DNA of 64,000 nucleotides from Akebia trifoliata. Lineage: Eukaryota; Streptophyta; Magnoliopsida; Ranunculales; Lardizabalaceae. A program made the position numbers and the translations under genes. The notes below the pieces were generated by a model. That model did no database searches and had not been told where the DNA came from. It saw only the letters and a program-made list of their open reading frames with translations. Numbering within the stretch: position 1 is the first letter of the stretch; every line of letters starts with the position of its first letter. The DNA lies in NCBI GenBank assembly GCA_017979445.1, contig CM030714.1, forward strand, positions 39,754,308 through 39,818,307, written 5' to 3'. Below are positions 27,201 to 36,768 of this stretch, piece after piece.

Positions 27201-29896
27201 GGGCCTAGAATCTCCACTCTGGGTACCCGATTTCCTCCATGATTTTGTTGTTTCTGATCTTACAATGTTGACACTATGTCCTTGTTAGTTTGCGCCACAC
27301 TCCTAAAAGCTTATGCGAAGGCTACTATAGATGGTGATGCCTCATCAATGACTAAAGTAACGTTCGATGTCTAACGCTCTCTGGTTTCATTCGTGTTCTC
27401 TGAAGATGCGTGGTGCAACTTCTGGTCCTCGTGGCTGTAGAGGTTTCGTCTCCCTAGCAAAGTCTCCAAGATGTAATGGGTGGATAAAGTTAGGGTTACA
27501 AGTATGGTTCCTACTTAAATAACATTAGGGCGAAATTCCCTTGCCAAATGACGCCTCATCATGCAACCACGTCACTCAAGGGGATGGAGCCACGTTGGCG
27601 TCCGAATCATCCATGTCAATAGAAGGGATAAAGCCACACTAGCGTCTCCATCTCTCTACAAGCTGTTGGTACGATTTCTGTTGCATGTTGCTTTTTAGAG
27701 CTTTTTCCTAGTCATTTCCTCCTGCAATGACATAATGCCATATGTCCCCTATGTCTCTCACAAGCACGAGACGATTTCCCGTATCATAAATAACTCCTAC
27801 GCCATATGTACTCTTTAGGATCATCTTAAGTCTTCCAATGGTTAAATTTCATCTCAGCATAGGACACCACAAACGTTATGTCACACACCCTCTATGATGA
27901 TTGCGTCGTGTTCCAGTGACTAGGTGACATATTAGCATGGGGTAAAGAAGTCGATATGTCATGCAACACATGTTCGATTACAAATTGTACCATCAACACA
28001 TAGTCTTTAATAAATTGGAAAAGACATACAATAACATTTCAAAGAGTTAATTTGGTGGGCCTTAAAGGGGTACTAAGTGCATATATTGACACCATGAAGG
28101 ACACGTATGAGAGAGAGTTGACTTTTGAAAACAATTAATGGTGAAACAAGTGAAAATTATCACTTAATGTCTGTTTGCACTTGGAGTTGACCTTTAGTTC
28201 ATATTTTTTTTTCTTTGAGTAATGGATGAATTAGCTGCTCATATTTAAAGGGGGAGTCTCTTGGTGTATGATATTTGCAAATAATGTAGTGTTGGTTGGC
28301 GAGACGAGAAAAGGAGTACATACAAAACAATAACTACAGACTGGAACTTGAGAAACTATAGTTTAAGTTACGGAAGACCGGTATAGAGATTAATGCAACT
28401 TTAATAAAAACACATGAATAGGTGAGATTAAGTTGAGATAAATGGGAAAAAATCTAAAAGCAGCAATTGTTCTTGTCTAGATTTGAGTATCTACAGAGAC
28501 TTATCAAAAAAAAAAAAGTATCCACAAAGAGGGAGATACTGAAGAAGTTGCCTGTGCAATTACAGTTCAGTAGCTAACGTAAATGAGCTTTTGGAGTGTT
28601 ATTGTTATGTAATCGATAACGTTTAATTGAAACGAAAAAACCAATGTAACTACAATAAGTACAATAAAGAAACATGTTCATAAAATGACTACAAAGATGA
28701 TGATGTTGAAATGAATGAGAATAAAGAATAGGGGGAAACTAGACATAAGCATATTCAAGTGAATCCACGTGTATAGGAGGGGATAAAGGAAAGCTCATTG
28801 GGTTGATTTTTTATTTAACCAAATACAACACAACTCCATGAGAAAGCAATTTTTTGTGCACAATGAAGGTTCTGAAAGACTAAAAGGGATATGCCTCTAA
28901 ATAAAATTGAATGGTAAAATTGGAATCATGTTGGTGACAAAAATAATTGGGATAGGGCATTGTGGATTGTGGATTGTGGATTGTGGATTGTGGATGATGA
29001 TGACATCCAACACTAACTAAATCAACTCAAGAAGATGGGAAACATACCAACATTGGGCCCCTTTGGATACAACTGACGAACTCCTTGATCTTCTAAGCTG
29101 GGAACCACATCATCAGTCTACAGTAACAATGAGAAACTATATCAAAGAGTGAACCAGGTAAAACTATACCATACACAAAAGCTTCAATAAAAACTAAGAA
29201 ATCTTGAACACAAGACACTCACATTAAATCTAACCCAATATAAAGAAAAGATGGGGGATAAGAATAAGATGTAAATTTTCAAATATGCAACGGAGGTGGC
29301 ACCTTCAGTTTATTTTCAAATATTTGTAAGAAAATATCTAAATTTATAATATATAAAAGAAATCCTTCGCACAACAGCCAAATGAAAGACTGGGTTTCAG
29401 GCATTTGAAATCTAAACAAAAAGATATGTTATTTCTAAGGAGAAAAGTGGCAAAAGCAATACAATGAAAATTTCAATAAACAGCAGGAAGGTAACGGAGA
29501 TTCAACAATTTGCAACAAATGAAAGTGAATTTTGGGACTAAAATTTGATGGGCTCAAAGAAATTCCGAGATAACAAAACGGAGAAAGCAATCAAATTCTA
29601 TTCCCTTTATCTATTAAAAAAGAAAGAAAGAAAGAAAGCAATCAAGCTTCAGAGATAGAAAATTGTAAATTTCGAGTAAAAAACAGTAGAGTTTGAAGAA
29701 ATTTAAAATAATAAATAGAATAATTTAAACTTATAAGAAACAAAAATGGAAATCTCACAGTGTAATTGGCGCCATAGAGGACATAGGTCCCTTGGATCGG
29801 GGGAGGAGGCTCTGGGGCCGAATTAGGGTTTTGGAGGTAATCCTTGTAGAGCCTGTAATATGGTGGTGGAGGTGGGTATGTTGCTGTGGATGCCAT
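15272..29896 (-). CDS. MED7: Mediator complex subunit 7, five exons, 171 aa
   Basis: Middle-module Mediator subunit that pairs with MED21 and links transcription factors to RNA polymerase II in the nucleus. Exons (minus): 29759-29896, 29048-29117, 15738-15904, 15576-15649, 15272-15338. All introns are GT-AG, phases join exactly (138+70+167+74+67 = 516 bp, 171 codons plus TGA) and no internal stop occurs. The start is fixed by the conserved N-terminus ATYPPPPPYYRLYKDY; exon 2 gives PSLEDQGVRQLYPKGPNV, exon 3 FKKELRSLNRELQLHILELA and NLHHLLNSLRPHQ, exon 4 TLIHILELQIQRRKQAVEDI, exon 5 REEAQKLLKES. Length matches plant MED7 (about 168 aa). Odd feature: intron 2 is about 13.1 kb and contains a LINE and a Tat gypsy element, yet every exon is intact, so the gene is probably functional. 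A TDH cluster begins about 420 bp upstream of the ATG. The identification rests on recalled family sequence. Confidence 0.95.
16825..17640 (-). pseudogene. LINE linker and zf-RVT zinc-binding domain
   Basis: Minus-strand blocks VWKGILSNIPLFLSKVKFKVG (about 17600-17540; FKVG is the usual LINE signature) and IWHRKIPSKISISNWFSALG, FCCLCMEDGESVDHILMHC (17250-16990). The last is the C-X2-C...H-X3-H/C pattern of zf-RVT. In several frames. Confidence 0.78.
17650..18500 (-). mobile_element. Possible hAT-related insertion within the LINE
   Basis: Left boundary reads CAGTGTTTTAAAGTTCTC (17652), like hAT termini starting CAGTGTTTTAAA. Inside, minus-strand 18113-17886 encodes MKDHFACTRKNISPC, reminiscent of the BED zinc finger of hAT/DUF659 proteins. 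The right terminus and 8-bp duplication were not found, so this stays tentative. Confidence 0.35.
18519..19400 (-). pseudogene. LINE reverse transcriptase N-terminal half
   Basis: 18923-18519 encodes FVALIPKKSG, LRPIRLVCSIYKIFSKVLAPRL and VCKIDLQKVYDRVNWNFLK, the RVT_1 motifs of plant L1 elements. The upstream linker (19400-18924) continues in broken frames with LKIDGVWKEGEDVAEG. The catalytic (F/Y)xDD region is missing. Confidence 0.85.
19679..21447 (+). pseudogene. Antisense ORF of the Tat gypsy element
   Basis: Plus-strand frames at 19679-19939, 19961-20518, 20596-20832, 20872-21066 and on to about 21447, opposite to the gag-pol of the same element and just after its integrase. The middle is rich in Ser/Thr/Glu; the end (about 21290-21440) reads like a coiled coil (LCVLEFEDQINQFQGE). 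I do not recognise a domain. Position and direction match the aORF of Tat-lineage elements. Stops between segments show decay. Confidence 0.5.
21798..22869 (-). pseudogene. Gypsy integrase
   Basis: Zinc-binding end with EIHGGDAGEHQ and KFIQCQTRGNLIHAP (22869-22680), core start WPFYGWGMDLIGPI, and the late part with SPFTLVYGSDALLPIDFE and SEGDLVWR (22220-21900). The middle of the core is out of frame. Confidence 0.85.
23600..24093 (-). pseudogene. Gypsy RNase H end and second RNase H start
   Basis: Minus-strand residues DPIKYLLTKSALLGRLARW and LLEFDITCVPPKAIKGHVVA end the first RNase H; WTIQFDGSSIAIDG begins a second RNase H domain as in Tat elements. Confidence 0.8.
24100..25227 (-). pseudogene. 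Gypsy reverse transcriptase
   Basis: Blocks: FIKPIRHPSWLANVVPVKKN, RCCVDFRDLNKVSPKDDFPL (24807-24610), then out-of-frame LRMNPLKCAF and GRFLGFVV (about 24610-24540). The N-terminal leader 25227-24808 includes IFARTYQEMP. The YxDD block is not seen. Confidence 0.83.
25315..25968 (-). pseudogene. Gypsy protease region
   Basis: Encodes AFIYTGASLNLM, an aspartic protease site with the catalytic D changed to Y (expected DTGAS), followed in another frame by DAEATYHLLLGPTWLHQ, the usual block after the Tat/gypsy protease. The active-site change alone would inactivate it. Confidence 0.75.
26583..27217 (-). pseudogene. Gypsy gag
   Basis: 26993-26583 shows the Retrotrans_gag pattern: VREHVARFLEAMGEHE, LREFSKSFTGCTHTWYNNL and VLIDFVRRFCQAVTDF. 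Upstream part in another frame (27217-26933). Confidence 0.78.
27500..28960. other. MED7 intron 2 sequence without recognised content
   Basis: No gene seen. Probably part of the 5' end of the gypsy element (27.5-28.0 kb) and then original intron. Confidence 0.3.
28964..28998 (+). repeat. Tandem heptamer TTGTGGA, about five copies
   Basis: Direct reading of the intron sequence, close to MED7 exon 2. Confidence 0.9.
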
Positions 29897-30189
29897 TTTC
29901 TTCTCAGATGCACGATCAACTCTGCTTTACTTGTCGTCTATTAACAAGGATTCTAACTCAATAGTGTGTTTATTTTAACCGTGCGAAGGCTAACAACGTT
30001 GTCGAACACAGTCCTCCAGTAGCAACTATGTGCTTGGGAAGGAAATTTGTCGATTCTCGACGCGACTGAAAAATTAGGGCTTCGATCTGAAACTTGAAGC
30101 ATGGAGGGAATGGGAATGTTATTTTAGGAGGAAATCTGTTAATGAACAAATCAATCGGTCATTGATTTTAGGGAACCAATCTCAAATTA

Positions 30190-30214
30190 GAAAAAAAAAA
30201 AAATATATATATAA

Positions 30215-30256
<42 letters not shown>

Positions 30257-30269
30257 CTTTTATATATAG

Positions 30270-30320
<51 letters not shown>
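30190..30320. repeat. (TA)n-rich tract upstream of MED7
   Basis: Interrupted TA repeat, with TATATATAGAACATATATAT in the middle; marks the proximal edge of the TDH cluster. Confidence 0.9.
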
Positions 30321-30324
<4 letters not shown>

Positions 30325-30686
30325 AGATGTTCAGCAACAAACATTTTGGCAAAACATTTTTCAAAACATGGGTTAGAGGTTTTGGAATGGGCTGATTTTT
30401 GGTGAGGATGATCTCTATGGTGAGGAGATCATCATCACCAAAAATCAGCTCATTCCAAAACTTCTAACCCCATCAAAAATGATTTACAAAAAATGGACGG
30501 TCCACGAGTTTTCAACTTGTAAACTGAGGCTAGAAGCTTTGGATTGGGCTGATTTTTGGTGAGGATGATCTCCTCACCGTAGAGATCATCCTCACCAAAA
30601 ATCAGCCCATTCCAAAACCTCTAACTCATGTTTTGAAAAATATTTTGCCAAAATGTTTGTCAAAATGTTTGTTGCTGAACGGGACC

Positions 30687-30687
<1 letters not shown>
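30321..30687 (+). mobile_element. TDH-2, terminal class A
   Basis: Ends GTTCAGCAACAAACATTTTG and its inverse; outermost bases differ (GGGAGATG left, GGGTCCCG right). Two internal hairpins with core AATGGGCTGATTTTTGGTGA. Confidence 0.85.
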
Positions 30688-30721
<34 letters not shown>

Positions 30722-30722
30722 T

Positions 30723-31103
30723 GGGAAATGTTCAGCACCCTAAGTTTTACCACACACTTTAACAAACGTTTTTTGTCCTACATGGGTTAGAAGTTTTGGA
30801 ATGAGCTGATTTTTTGTGAGGATGATCTCTATGATTAGAAGATCATCCTCCCCAAAAATCAGCCCATTCCGAAATGTTTAGCCCCATGTTTACACGTTGA
30901 AAAATCGTGGACCGTCCATTTTTTGTAAACCATTTTTTATGAGATTAGAAGTTTTGGAATGAGCAGATTTTTGGTGAGGATGATCTCCTCACCATAGAGA
31001 TCATCCTCACCAAAAATCAGCCCATTCCAAAACTTCTAACCCATGTAAGACAAAAAACGTTTGTTAAAGTGTGTGGTAAAGCTTAGGGTGCCGAACGGGA
31101 CCC
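30723..31103 (-). mobile_element. TDH-3, terminal class B
   Basis: Ends of the GCACCCTAAGTTTTACCACA type, left tip GGGAAATG, right tip GGGTCCCG (inverse). Centre in minus orientation (GGACCGTCC). Confidence 0.85.
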
Positions 31104-31113
31104 TATATATATA

Positions 31114-31491
31114 GGGTCCCGTTCAGCAACAAACATTTTGACAAACTTTTTGGCAAAACATTTTTCAAAACATGGGTTAGAGGTTTTGGAATGGGCTGAT
31201 TTTTGGTGAGGATGATCTCTACGGTGAGGAGATCATCATCACCGAAAATCAACCCATTCCAAAACTTCTAACCCCATCAAAAATGATTTACAAAAAATGG
31301 ACGGTCCACAATTTTTTAACTTGTAAACTGGGGCTAAAAGTTTTGGAATGGGCTGATTTTTGGTGAGGATGATCTCCTCACCGTAGAGATCATCCTCACA
31401 AAAAATCAGCCCATTCCAAAACCTCTAACCCATGTTTTGAAAAATGTTTTGCCAAAATGTTTGTCAAAATGTTTGTTGCTGAACATTTCCC
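31114..31491 (+). mobile_element. TDH-4, terminal class A
   Basis: Left tip GGGTCCCGTTCAGC, right tip inverse of GGGAAATGTTCAGC. Carries the private variant ACCGAAAATCAACCCATTCC also seen in TDH-11. Confidence 0.85.
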
Positions 31492-31501
31492 ATATATATA
31501 T

Positions 31502-31866
31502 GGGGGGCGTTCAATGGCCAACTTTTTAGCAAACTTTTTGGCAAAACATTTTTCAAAACATGAGTTAGAGGTTTTAGAATGGGCTGATTTTTGGTGAGGA
31601 TGATCTCTACGGTGAGGAGATCATCATCACCAAAAATCAGCCCATTCCAAAACTTCTAACCCCATCAAAAACAGTTTACAAAAAATGGACGGTCCACGAG
31701 TTTTCAACTTGTAAACTGAGGCTAGAAGCTTGGAATGGGCTGATTTTTGGTGAGGATGATCTCCTCACCGTAGAGATCATCCTCACCAAAAATCAGCCCA
31801 TTCCAAAACCTCTAACTCATGTTTTGAAAAATATTTTGCCAAAATGTTTGTTGCTGAACGGGACCC
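31502..31866 (+). mobile_element. TDH-5, hybrid ends (class F left, class A right)
   Basis: Left GCGTTCAATGGCCAACTTTT; right ends TTGTTGCTGAACGGGACCC. The two tips are not inverse copies, while the inner arms are. Confidence 0.82.
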
Positions 31867-31892
31867 ATATATATATATATATATATATATAT

Positions 31893-32253
31893 GGGAAATG
31901 TTCAGCACCCTAAGTTTTACCACACACTTTAACAAACGTTTTTTGTCCTACATGGGTTAGAAGTATTGCAATGAGTTGATTTTTGGTGAAGATGATCTCT
32001 ATGATTAGAAGATCATCCTCCCCAAAAATCAGCCCATTCCGAAATGTTTAGCCCCATGTTTACACGTTGAAAAATGTGGACCGTCCATTTTTTGTAAATC
32101 AATTTTGATGGGGTTAGAAGTTTTGGAATGAGCTGATTTTTGGTGAGGATGATCTCCTCACCATAGAGATCATCCTCACCAAAAATCAGCTCATTCCGAA
32201 ACTTCTAACCCATGTAAGACAAAACGCGTTTGTTAAAGTGTGTGGTAAAGCTT
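31893..32253 (-). mobile_element. TDH-6, class B, right tip lost
   Basis: Left GGGAAATGTTCAGCACCC; right stops at TGTGTGGTAAAGCTTA, lacking the last ~17 bp, and runs into TATATATA. Confidence 0.82.
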
Positions 32254-32266
32254 ATATATATATATA

Positions 32267-32468
32267 GGGTCCCGTTCGGCACCCTAAGCTTACCACACAC
32301 TTTAACAAACGTTTTTTGTCTTACATGGGTTAGAAGTTTTGAAATGGGCTGATTTTTGGTGAGGATGATCTCTATGATTAGAAGATCATCCTCCCCAAAA
32401 ATCAGCCCATTCCGAAATGTTTAGCCCCATGTTTACAAGTTGAAAAATCGTGGATAGTCCATTTTTTG
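32267..32468 (-). mobile_element. TDH-7, half element (class B)
   Basis: Starts GGGTCCCGTTCGGCACCC, contains one hairpin, breaks at the central TCCATTTTTTG and is fused without any TA tract to TDH-8. Confidence 0.82.
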
Positions 32469-32841
32469 GTTCGGCACCCTAAGTTTTACCACACACTTTA
32501 ACAAACGCGTTTTGTCTTACATGGGTTAGAAGTTTCGGAATGGGCTGATTTTTGGTGAGGATGATCGCTATGGTGAGGAGATCATTCACACCAAAAATCA
32601 GCTCATTCCAAAACTTCTAACCCCATCAAAATTGATTTACAAAAAATGGACGGTCCACGATTTTTCAACGTGTAAACATGGGGCTAAACATTTCGGAATG
32701 GGCTGATTTTTGGGGAGGATGATCTTCTAATCATAGAGATCATCCTCACCAAAAATAAGCTCATTCCAAAACTTCTAACCCATGTAGGACAAAAAACGTT
32801 TGTTAAAGTGTGTGGTAAAGCTTAGGGTGCCGAACGGGACC
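32469..32841 (+). mobile_element. TDH-8, class B, fused to TDH-7
   Basis: Starts GGTTCGGCACCC (outermost bases lost), ends TGCCGAACGGGACC. Two hairpins. Confidence 0.83.
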
Positions 32842-32852
32842 ATATATATATA

Positions 32853-33236
32853 GGGTCCCGTTCGGCACCCTAAGTTTTACCACACACTTTAACAAACGCG
32901 TTTTGTCTTACATGGGTTAGAAGTTTCGGAATGAGCTGATTTTTGGTGAGGATGATCTCTATGGTGAGGAGATCATCCTCACCAAAAATCAGCTCATTCC
33001 AAAACTTCTAACCCCATCCATCAAAATTGATTTACAAAAAATGGACGTCCACAATTTTTCAACGTGTAAACATGGGGCTAAACATTTCGGAATGGGCTGA
33101 TTTTTGGAGAGGATGATCTTCTAATCATAGAGATCATCCTCACCAAAAATAAGCTCATTCCAAAACTTCTAACCCATGTAGGACAAAAAACGTTTGTTAA
33201 AGTGTGTGGTAAAACTTAGGGTGCTGAACATTTCCC
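32853..33236 (+). mobile_element. TDH-9, class B
   Basis: Left tip GGGTCCCGTTCGGC, right tip inverse of GGGAAATGTTCAGC; followed by a long (TA)n tract 33239-33299. Confidence 0.85.
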
Positions 33237-33299
<63 letters not shown>

Positions 33300-33301
<2 letters not shown>

Positions 33302-33677
33302 GTCCTATTATTTGGCCAACAGTTTGGCAAAACATTTTGACAAACACTGTTTCAAAACATGGGTTAGAGGTCTTGGAATGGGCTGATTTTTGGTGAGGAT
33401 GATCTCTACGGTGAGGAGATCATCCTCACCAAAAATCAGCTCATTCCAAAACTTCTAGCCCCAGTTTACAAGTTGAAAAATCGTGAATCGTCCATTTTTT
33501 GTATACCATTTTTGATGGGGTTAGAAGTTTTGGAATGGGCTGATTTTTGGTGATGATGATCTCCTCACCGTAGAGATCATCATCACTAAAAATCAGCCCA
33601 TCTAAAACCTCTAACCCATGTTTTGAAAAATGTTTTGCCAAAATGTTTGTCAAAATGTTGGCCAAATAACGCTACCC
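33300..33677 (-). mobile_element. TDH-10, class F-like
   Basis: Left GGGTCCTATTATTTGGCCAA, right inverse of GGGTAGCGTTATTTGGCCAA; two hairpins, centre in minus orientation. Confidence 0.82.
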
Positions 33678-33685
33678 TATATATA

Positions 33686-34063
33686 GGGAAATGTTCAGCA
33701 GCAAACATTTTGACAAACATTTTGGCAAAACATTTTTCAAAACATGGGTTAGAGGTTTTGGAATGGGCTGATTTTTGGTGAGGATGATCTCTACGGTGAG
33801 GAGATCATCATCACCGAAAATCAACCCATTCCAAAACTTCTAACCCCATCAAAAATGATTTACAAAAAATGGACGGTCCACAATTTTTCAACTTGTAAAC
33901 TGGGGCTAAAAGTTTTGGAATGGGCTGATTTTTGGTGAGGATGATCTCCTCACCGTAGAGATCATCCTCACAAAAAATCAGCCCATTCCAAATCCTCTAA
34001 CCCATGTTTTGAAAAATGTTTTGCCAAAATGTTTGTCAAAATGTTTGTTGCTGAACATTTCCC
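33686..34063 (+). mobile_element. TDH-11, class A
   Basis: Both tips are GGGAAATGTTCAGC type. Near-identical to TDH-4 inside, including its private variant. Confidence 0.85.
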
Positions 34064-34073
34064 ATATATATAT

Positions 34074-34438
34074 GGGGGGCGTTCAATGGCCAACTTTTTA
34101 GCAAACTTTTTGGCAAAACATTTTTCAAAACATGAGTTAGAGGTTTTAGAATGGGCTGATTTTTGGTGAGGATGATCTCTACGGTGAGGAGATCATCATC
34201 ACCAAAAATCAGCCCATTCCAAAACTTCTAACCCCATCAAAAATAGTTTACAAAAAATGGGCGGTCCACGAGTTTTCAACTTGTAAACTGGGGCTAGAAG
34301 TTTTGGAATGGGCTGATTTTTGGTGAGGATGATCTCCTCACCGTAGAGATCATCCTCACCAAAAATTAGCACATTCCAAAACCTCTAACCCATGTTTTGA
34401 AAAATGTTTTGCCAAAATGTTTGTTGCTGAACGGGACT
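34074..34438 (+). mobile_element. TDH-12, hybrid ends (F left, A right)
   Basis: Same mismatched termini as TDH-5, of which it is the duplicate. Confidence 0.82.
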
Positions 34439-34442
34439 CATA

Positions 34443-34486
<44 letters not shown>

Positions 34487-34498
34487 ATATATATATAT

Positions 34499-34876
34499 GG
34501 GAAATGTTCAGCACCCTAAGTTTTACCACACACTTTAACAAACGTTTTTTGTCCTACATGGGTTAGAAGTTTTGGAATGAGCTGATTTTTGGTGAGGATG
34601 ATCTCTATGATTAGAAGATCATCCTCTCCAAAAATCAGCCCATTCCGAAATGTTTAGCCCCATGTTTACACGTTGAAAAATCGTGGACCGTCCATTTTTT
34701 GTAAATCAATTTTGATGGGGTTAGAAGTTTTGGAATGAGCTGATTTTTGGTGAGGATGATCTCCTCACCATAGAGATCATCCTCACCAAAAATCAGCTCA
34801 TTCCGAAACTTCTAACCCATGTAAGACAAAACGCGTTTGTTAAAGTGTGTGGTAAAACTAAGGGTGGCGAACGGGA
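34499..34876 (-). mobile_element. TDH-13, class B
   Basis: Duplicate of TDH-6 but with a longer right end (GGGTGGCGAACGGGA). Preceded by a (TA)n tract 34440-34498. Confidence 0.84.
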
Positions 34877-34898
34877 TATATATATATATATTATATCT

Positions 34899-35306
34899 GG
34901 TCAGGTTCAAGGGCCATATGAGAAAACATATGTAAAAACTTTCGTTTTTAATAAAATTTTAAAATATGGGTTAGAAATTTTGGATTGAGCTGATTTTTTG
35001 CGAGGATGATCTCTATGATGGGAAAATCATCAAAAAAAAAAAAAATCAGTCCAATCTAAAACTTCTAACCCCATTAAAAGTGATTTAGAATGTGGACCGT
35101 CGATCTTTTACCAATTTTTATCACTAATTTGTAAATCACTTTTGATGGATTTAAAAGTTTCTGATTGAGCTGATTTTTTGTGAGGATGATCTTTTCATCA
35201 TAGTGACGATCCTTGCAAAAAATCAGCTCAATCCAAAACCTCTAATTCTTATTTTGAAAAACGAAAGTTTTTTCATATGTATTCTCATATGGCCTTTGAA
35301 CCGCCC

Positions 35307-35308
<2 letters not shown>
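34899..35308 (-). mobile_element. TDH-14, class C
   Basis: Ends GGTTCAAGGGCCATATGAGA and inverse (TGGCCTTTGAACCGCCCCC). Hairpin core has diverged (TTGAGCTGATTTTTTG); the centre contains GTGGACCGTCGAT. Confidence 0.8.
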
Positions 35309-35350
<42 letters not shown>

Positions 35351-35352
<2 letters not shown>

Positions 35353-35572
35353 GATAGCGTTCAAGGGCAAACTTTTTAGCAAACTTTTTGGCAAAACATT
35401 TTTCAAAACATGAGTTAGAGGTTTTGAAATGGGCTGATTTTTGATGATGATGATCTCCTCACCGTAGAGATCATCCTCACCAAAAATCAGCCCATTCCAA
35501 AACCTCTAACTCATGTTTTAAAAAATCTTTTGCCAAAAAGTTTGTTAAAAAGTTGGCCATTGAACGCCCCCC
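35351..35572. mobile_element. TDH-15, class F, single-hairpin form (222 bp)
   Basis: Ends GCGTTCAAGGGCAAACTTTT and GGCCATTGAACGCCCCCC (inverse). Only one core pair, separated by CTCACCGTA, so the whole element is one long simple hairpin: left outer arm joined directly to the right hairpin. Confidence 0.85.
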
Positions 35573-35582
35573 TATATATATA

Positions 35583-35938
35583 GGGTCAGGTTCGTAGACA
35601 CATAAAACTACTCATAAAGCTACAACGTTTTTATCTTATATGGTTAAAAAGGTTTGGAATGAGTTGATTTTTTATGAGGATGATCTCTGTGGTGAGGGGA
35701 AAAAATCATTCCATTCCAAAACTTCTAACCCTATCAAAAGTGATTTACAAAAATTGAACGGTCTAAAATTTTTCAACTTGTAAATATGGGGTTAAAAGTT
35801 TCATAATTGGCTGATTTTTGGCAAGGATGATCTCCTCACCATAGAGATCATCCTCACAAAAAATCAGTCAATTCCAAACATTTTTGCCCATATAAAACAA
35901 AACACGTTGTAGATTTATGTGTATACGAATCATAATCC
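35583..35938 (+). mobile_element. TDH-16, class D
   Basis: Left GGTTCGTAGACACATAAA, right ends TTATGTGTATACGAATC; inner ends CTTATATGG/CCATATAA flank the hairpins. Confidence 0.8.
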
Positions 35939-35951
35939 ATATATATATATA

Positions 35952-36367
35952 GGGGGCGGTTCAAGGGCCATATGAGAAGACATATGAAAAAACTTTCGTT
36001 TTTCAAAATAAAAGTTAGAGGTTTTGGATTGAGCTGATTTTTTGCAAGGATGGTCACTATGATGAAAAGATCATCCTCACAAAAAATCAGCTCAATCAGA
36101 AACTTCTAAATCCATCAAAAGTGATTTACAAATTAGTGATAAAATTTGGTAAAAAATCGACGGTCCATATTCTAAATCACTTTTAATTGGGTTAGAAGTT
36201 TCAGATTTGGCTGATTTTTTTTTTTTTTTTTTTATGATCTTCCCATCATAAAGATCATCCTCAAAAAAAATCAGCTCAATCCAAAATTTCTGACTCATAT
36301 TTTAAAATTTTATAAAAAAATGAAAGTTTTTACATATGTTTTCTCATATGGCCCTTGAACCTGACCC
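35952..36367 (+). mobile_element. TDH-17, class C
   Basis: Left GGGGGCGGTTCAAGGGCCAT, right GGCCCTTGAACCTGACCC. Centre has AAAAATCGACGGTCC. Confidence 0.82.
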
Positions 36368-36379
36368 ATATATATATAT

Positions 36380-36768
36380 GGGGGGGCGGTTCATGGGACA
36401 TATGTAAAAACAAAGGTTTTTCAAAATCTGGGTTAGAGGTTTTGGATTGAATAGATTTTTTGTGAGGATGATGAGAAGATCATCCTCACAAAAAATCAGG
36501 TCAATCTGAAACTTCTAAATCCATCAAAAATGATTTATAAGTTATTGGTAAAAATTGGCAAAAAATCGACGGTCCACATTCTAAATCATTTTTAATGGGG
36601 TTAGAAGTTTCAGATTGGACTAATTTTTTTTTTTCGCATGATCTTCCCATCATAGAGATCATCCTCACAAAAAATCAGTTCAATCTGAAATTTCTAACCC
36701 ATATTTTGAAAATTTATTAATGTTACATTGTTTTTATATATGTTTTTTCATATGTCCCTTGATCCGTT

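Larger units (their letters stand above)
21798..27217 (-). mobile_element. Tat-lineage Ty3/gypsy retrotransposon coding region in MED7 intron 2
   Basis: Minus-strand order gag, protease, RT, RNase H plus second (archaeal-type) RNase H, integrase is gypsy; a second RNase H and a convergent antisense ORF are Tat hallmarks. All domains carry stops or frameshifts. LTRs could not be located between 27.5 and 28.9 kb or near 19.4-19.6 kb, so limits are those of the coding blocks. Confidence 0.82.

Noticed and set aside
28964..28998. Heptamer run TTGTGGA as a telomere-like repeat
   Set aside because: Differs from plant TTTAGGG and has only about five copies; a simple microsatellite.
33441..34541. 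Short open frames such as 33441-33665 and 34356-34541 (minus)
   Set aside because: They lie inside TDH hairpins or (TA)n tracts and translate the repeat itself; the same frames recur with each copy.
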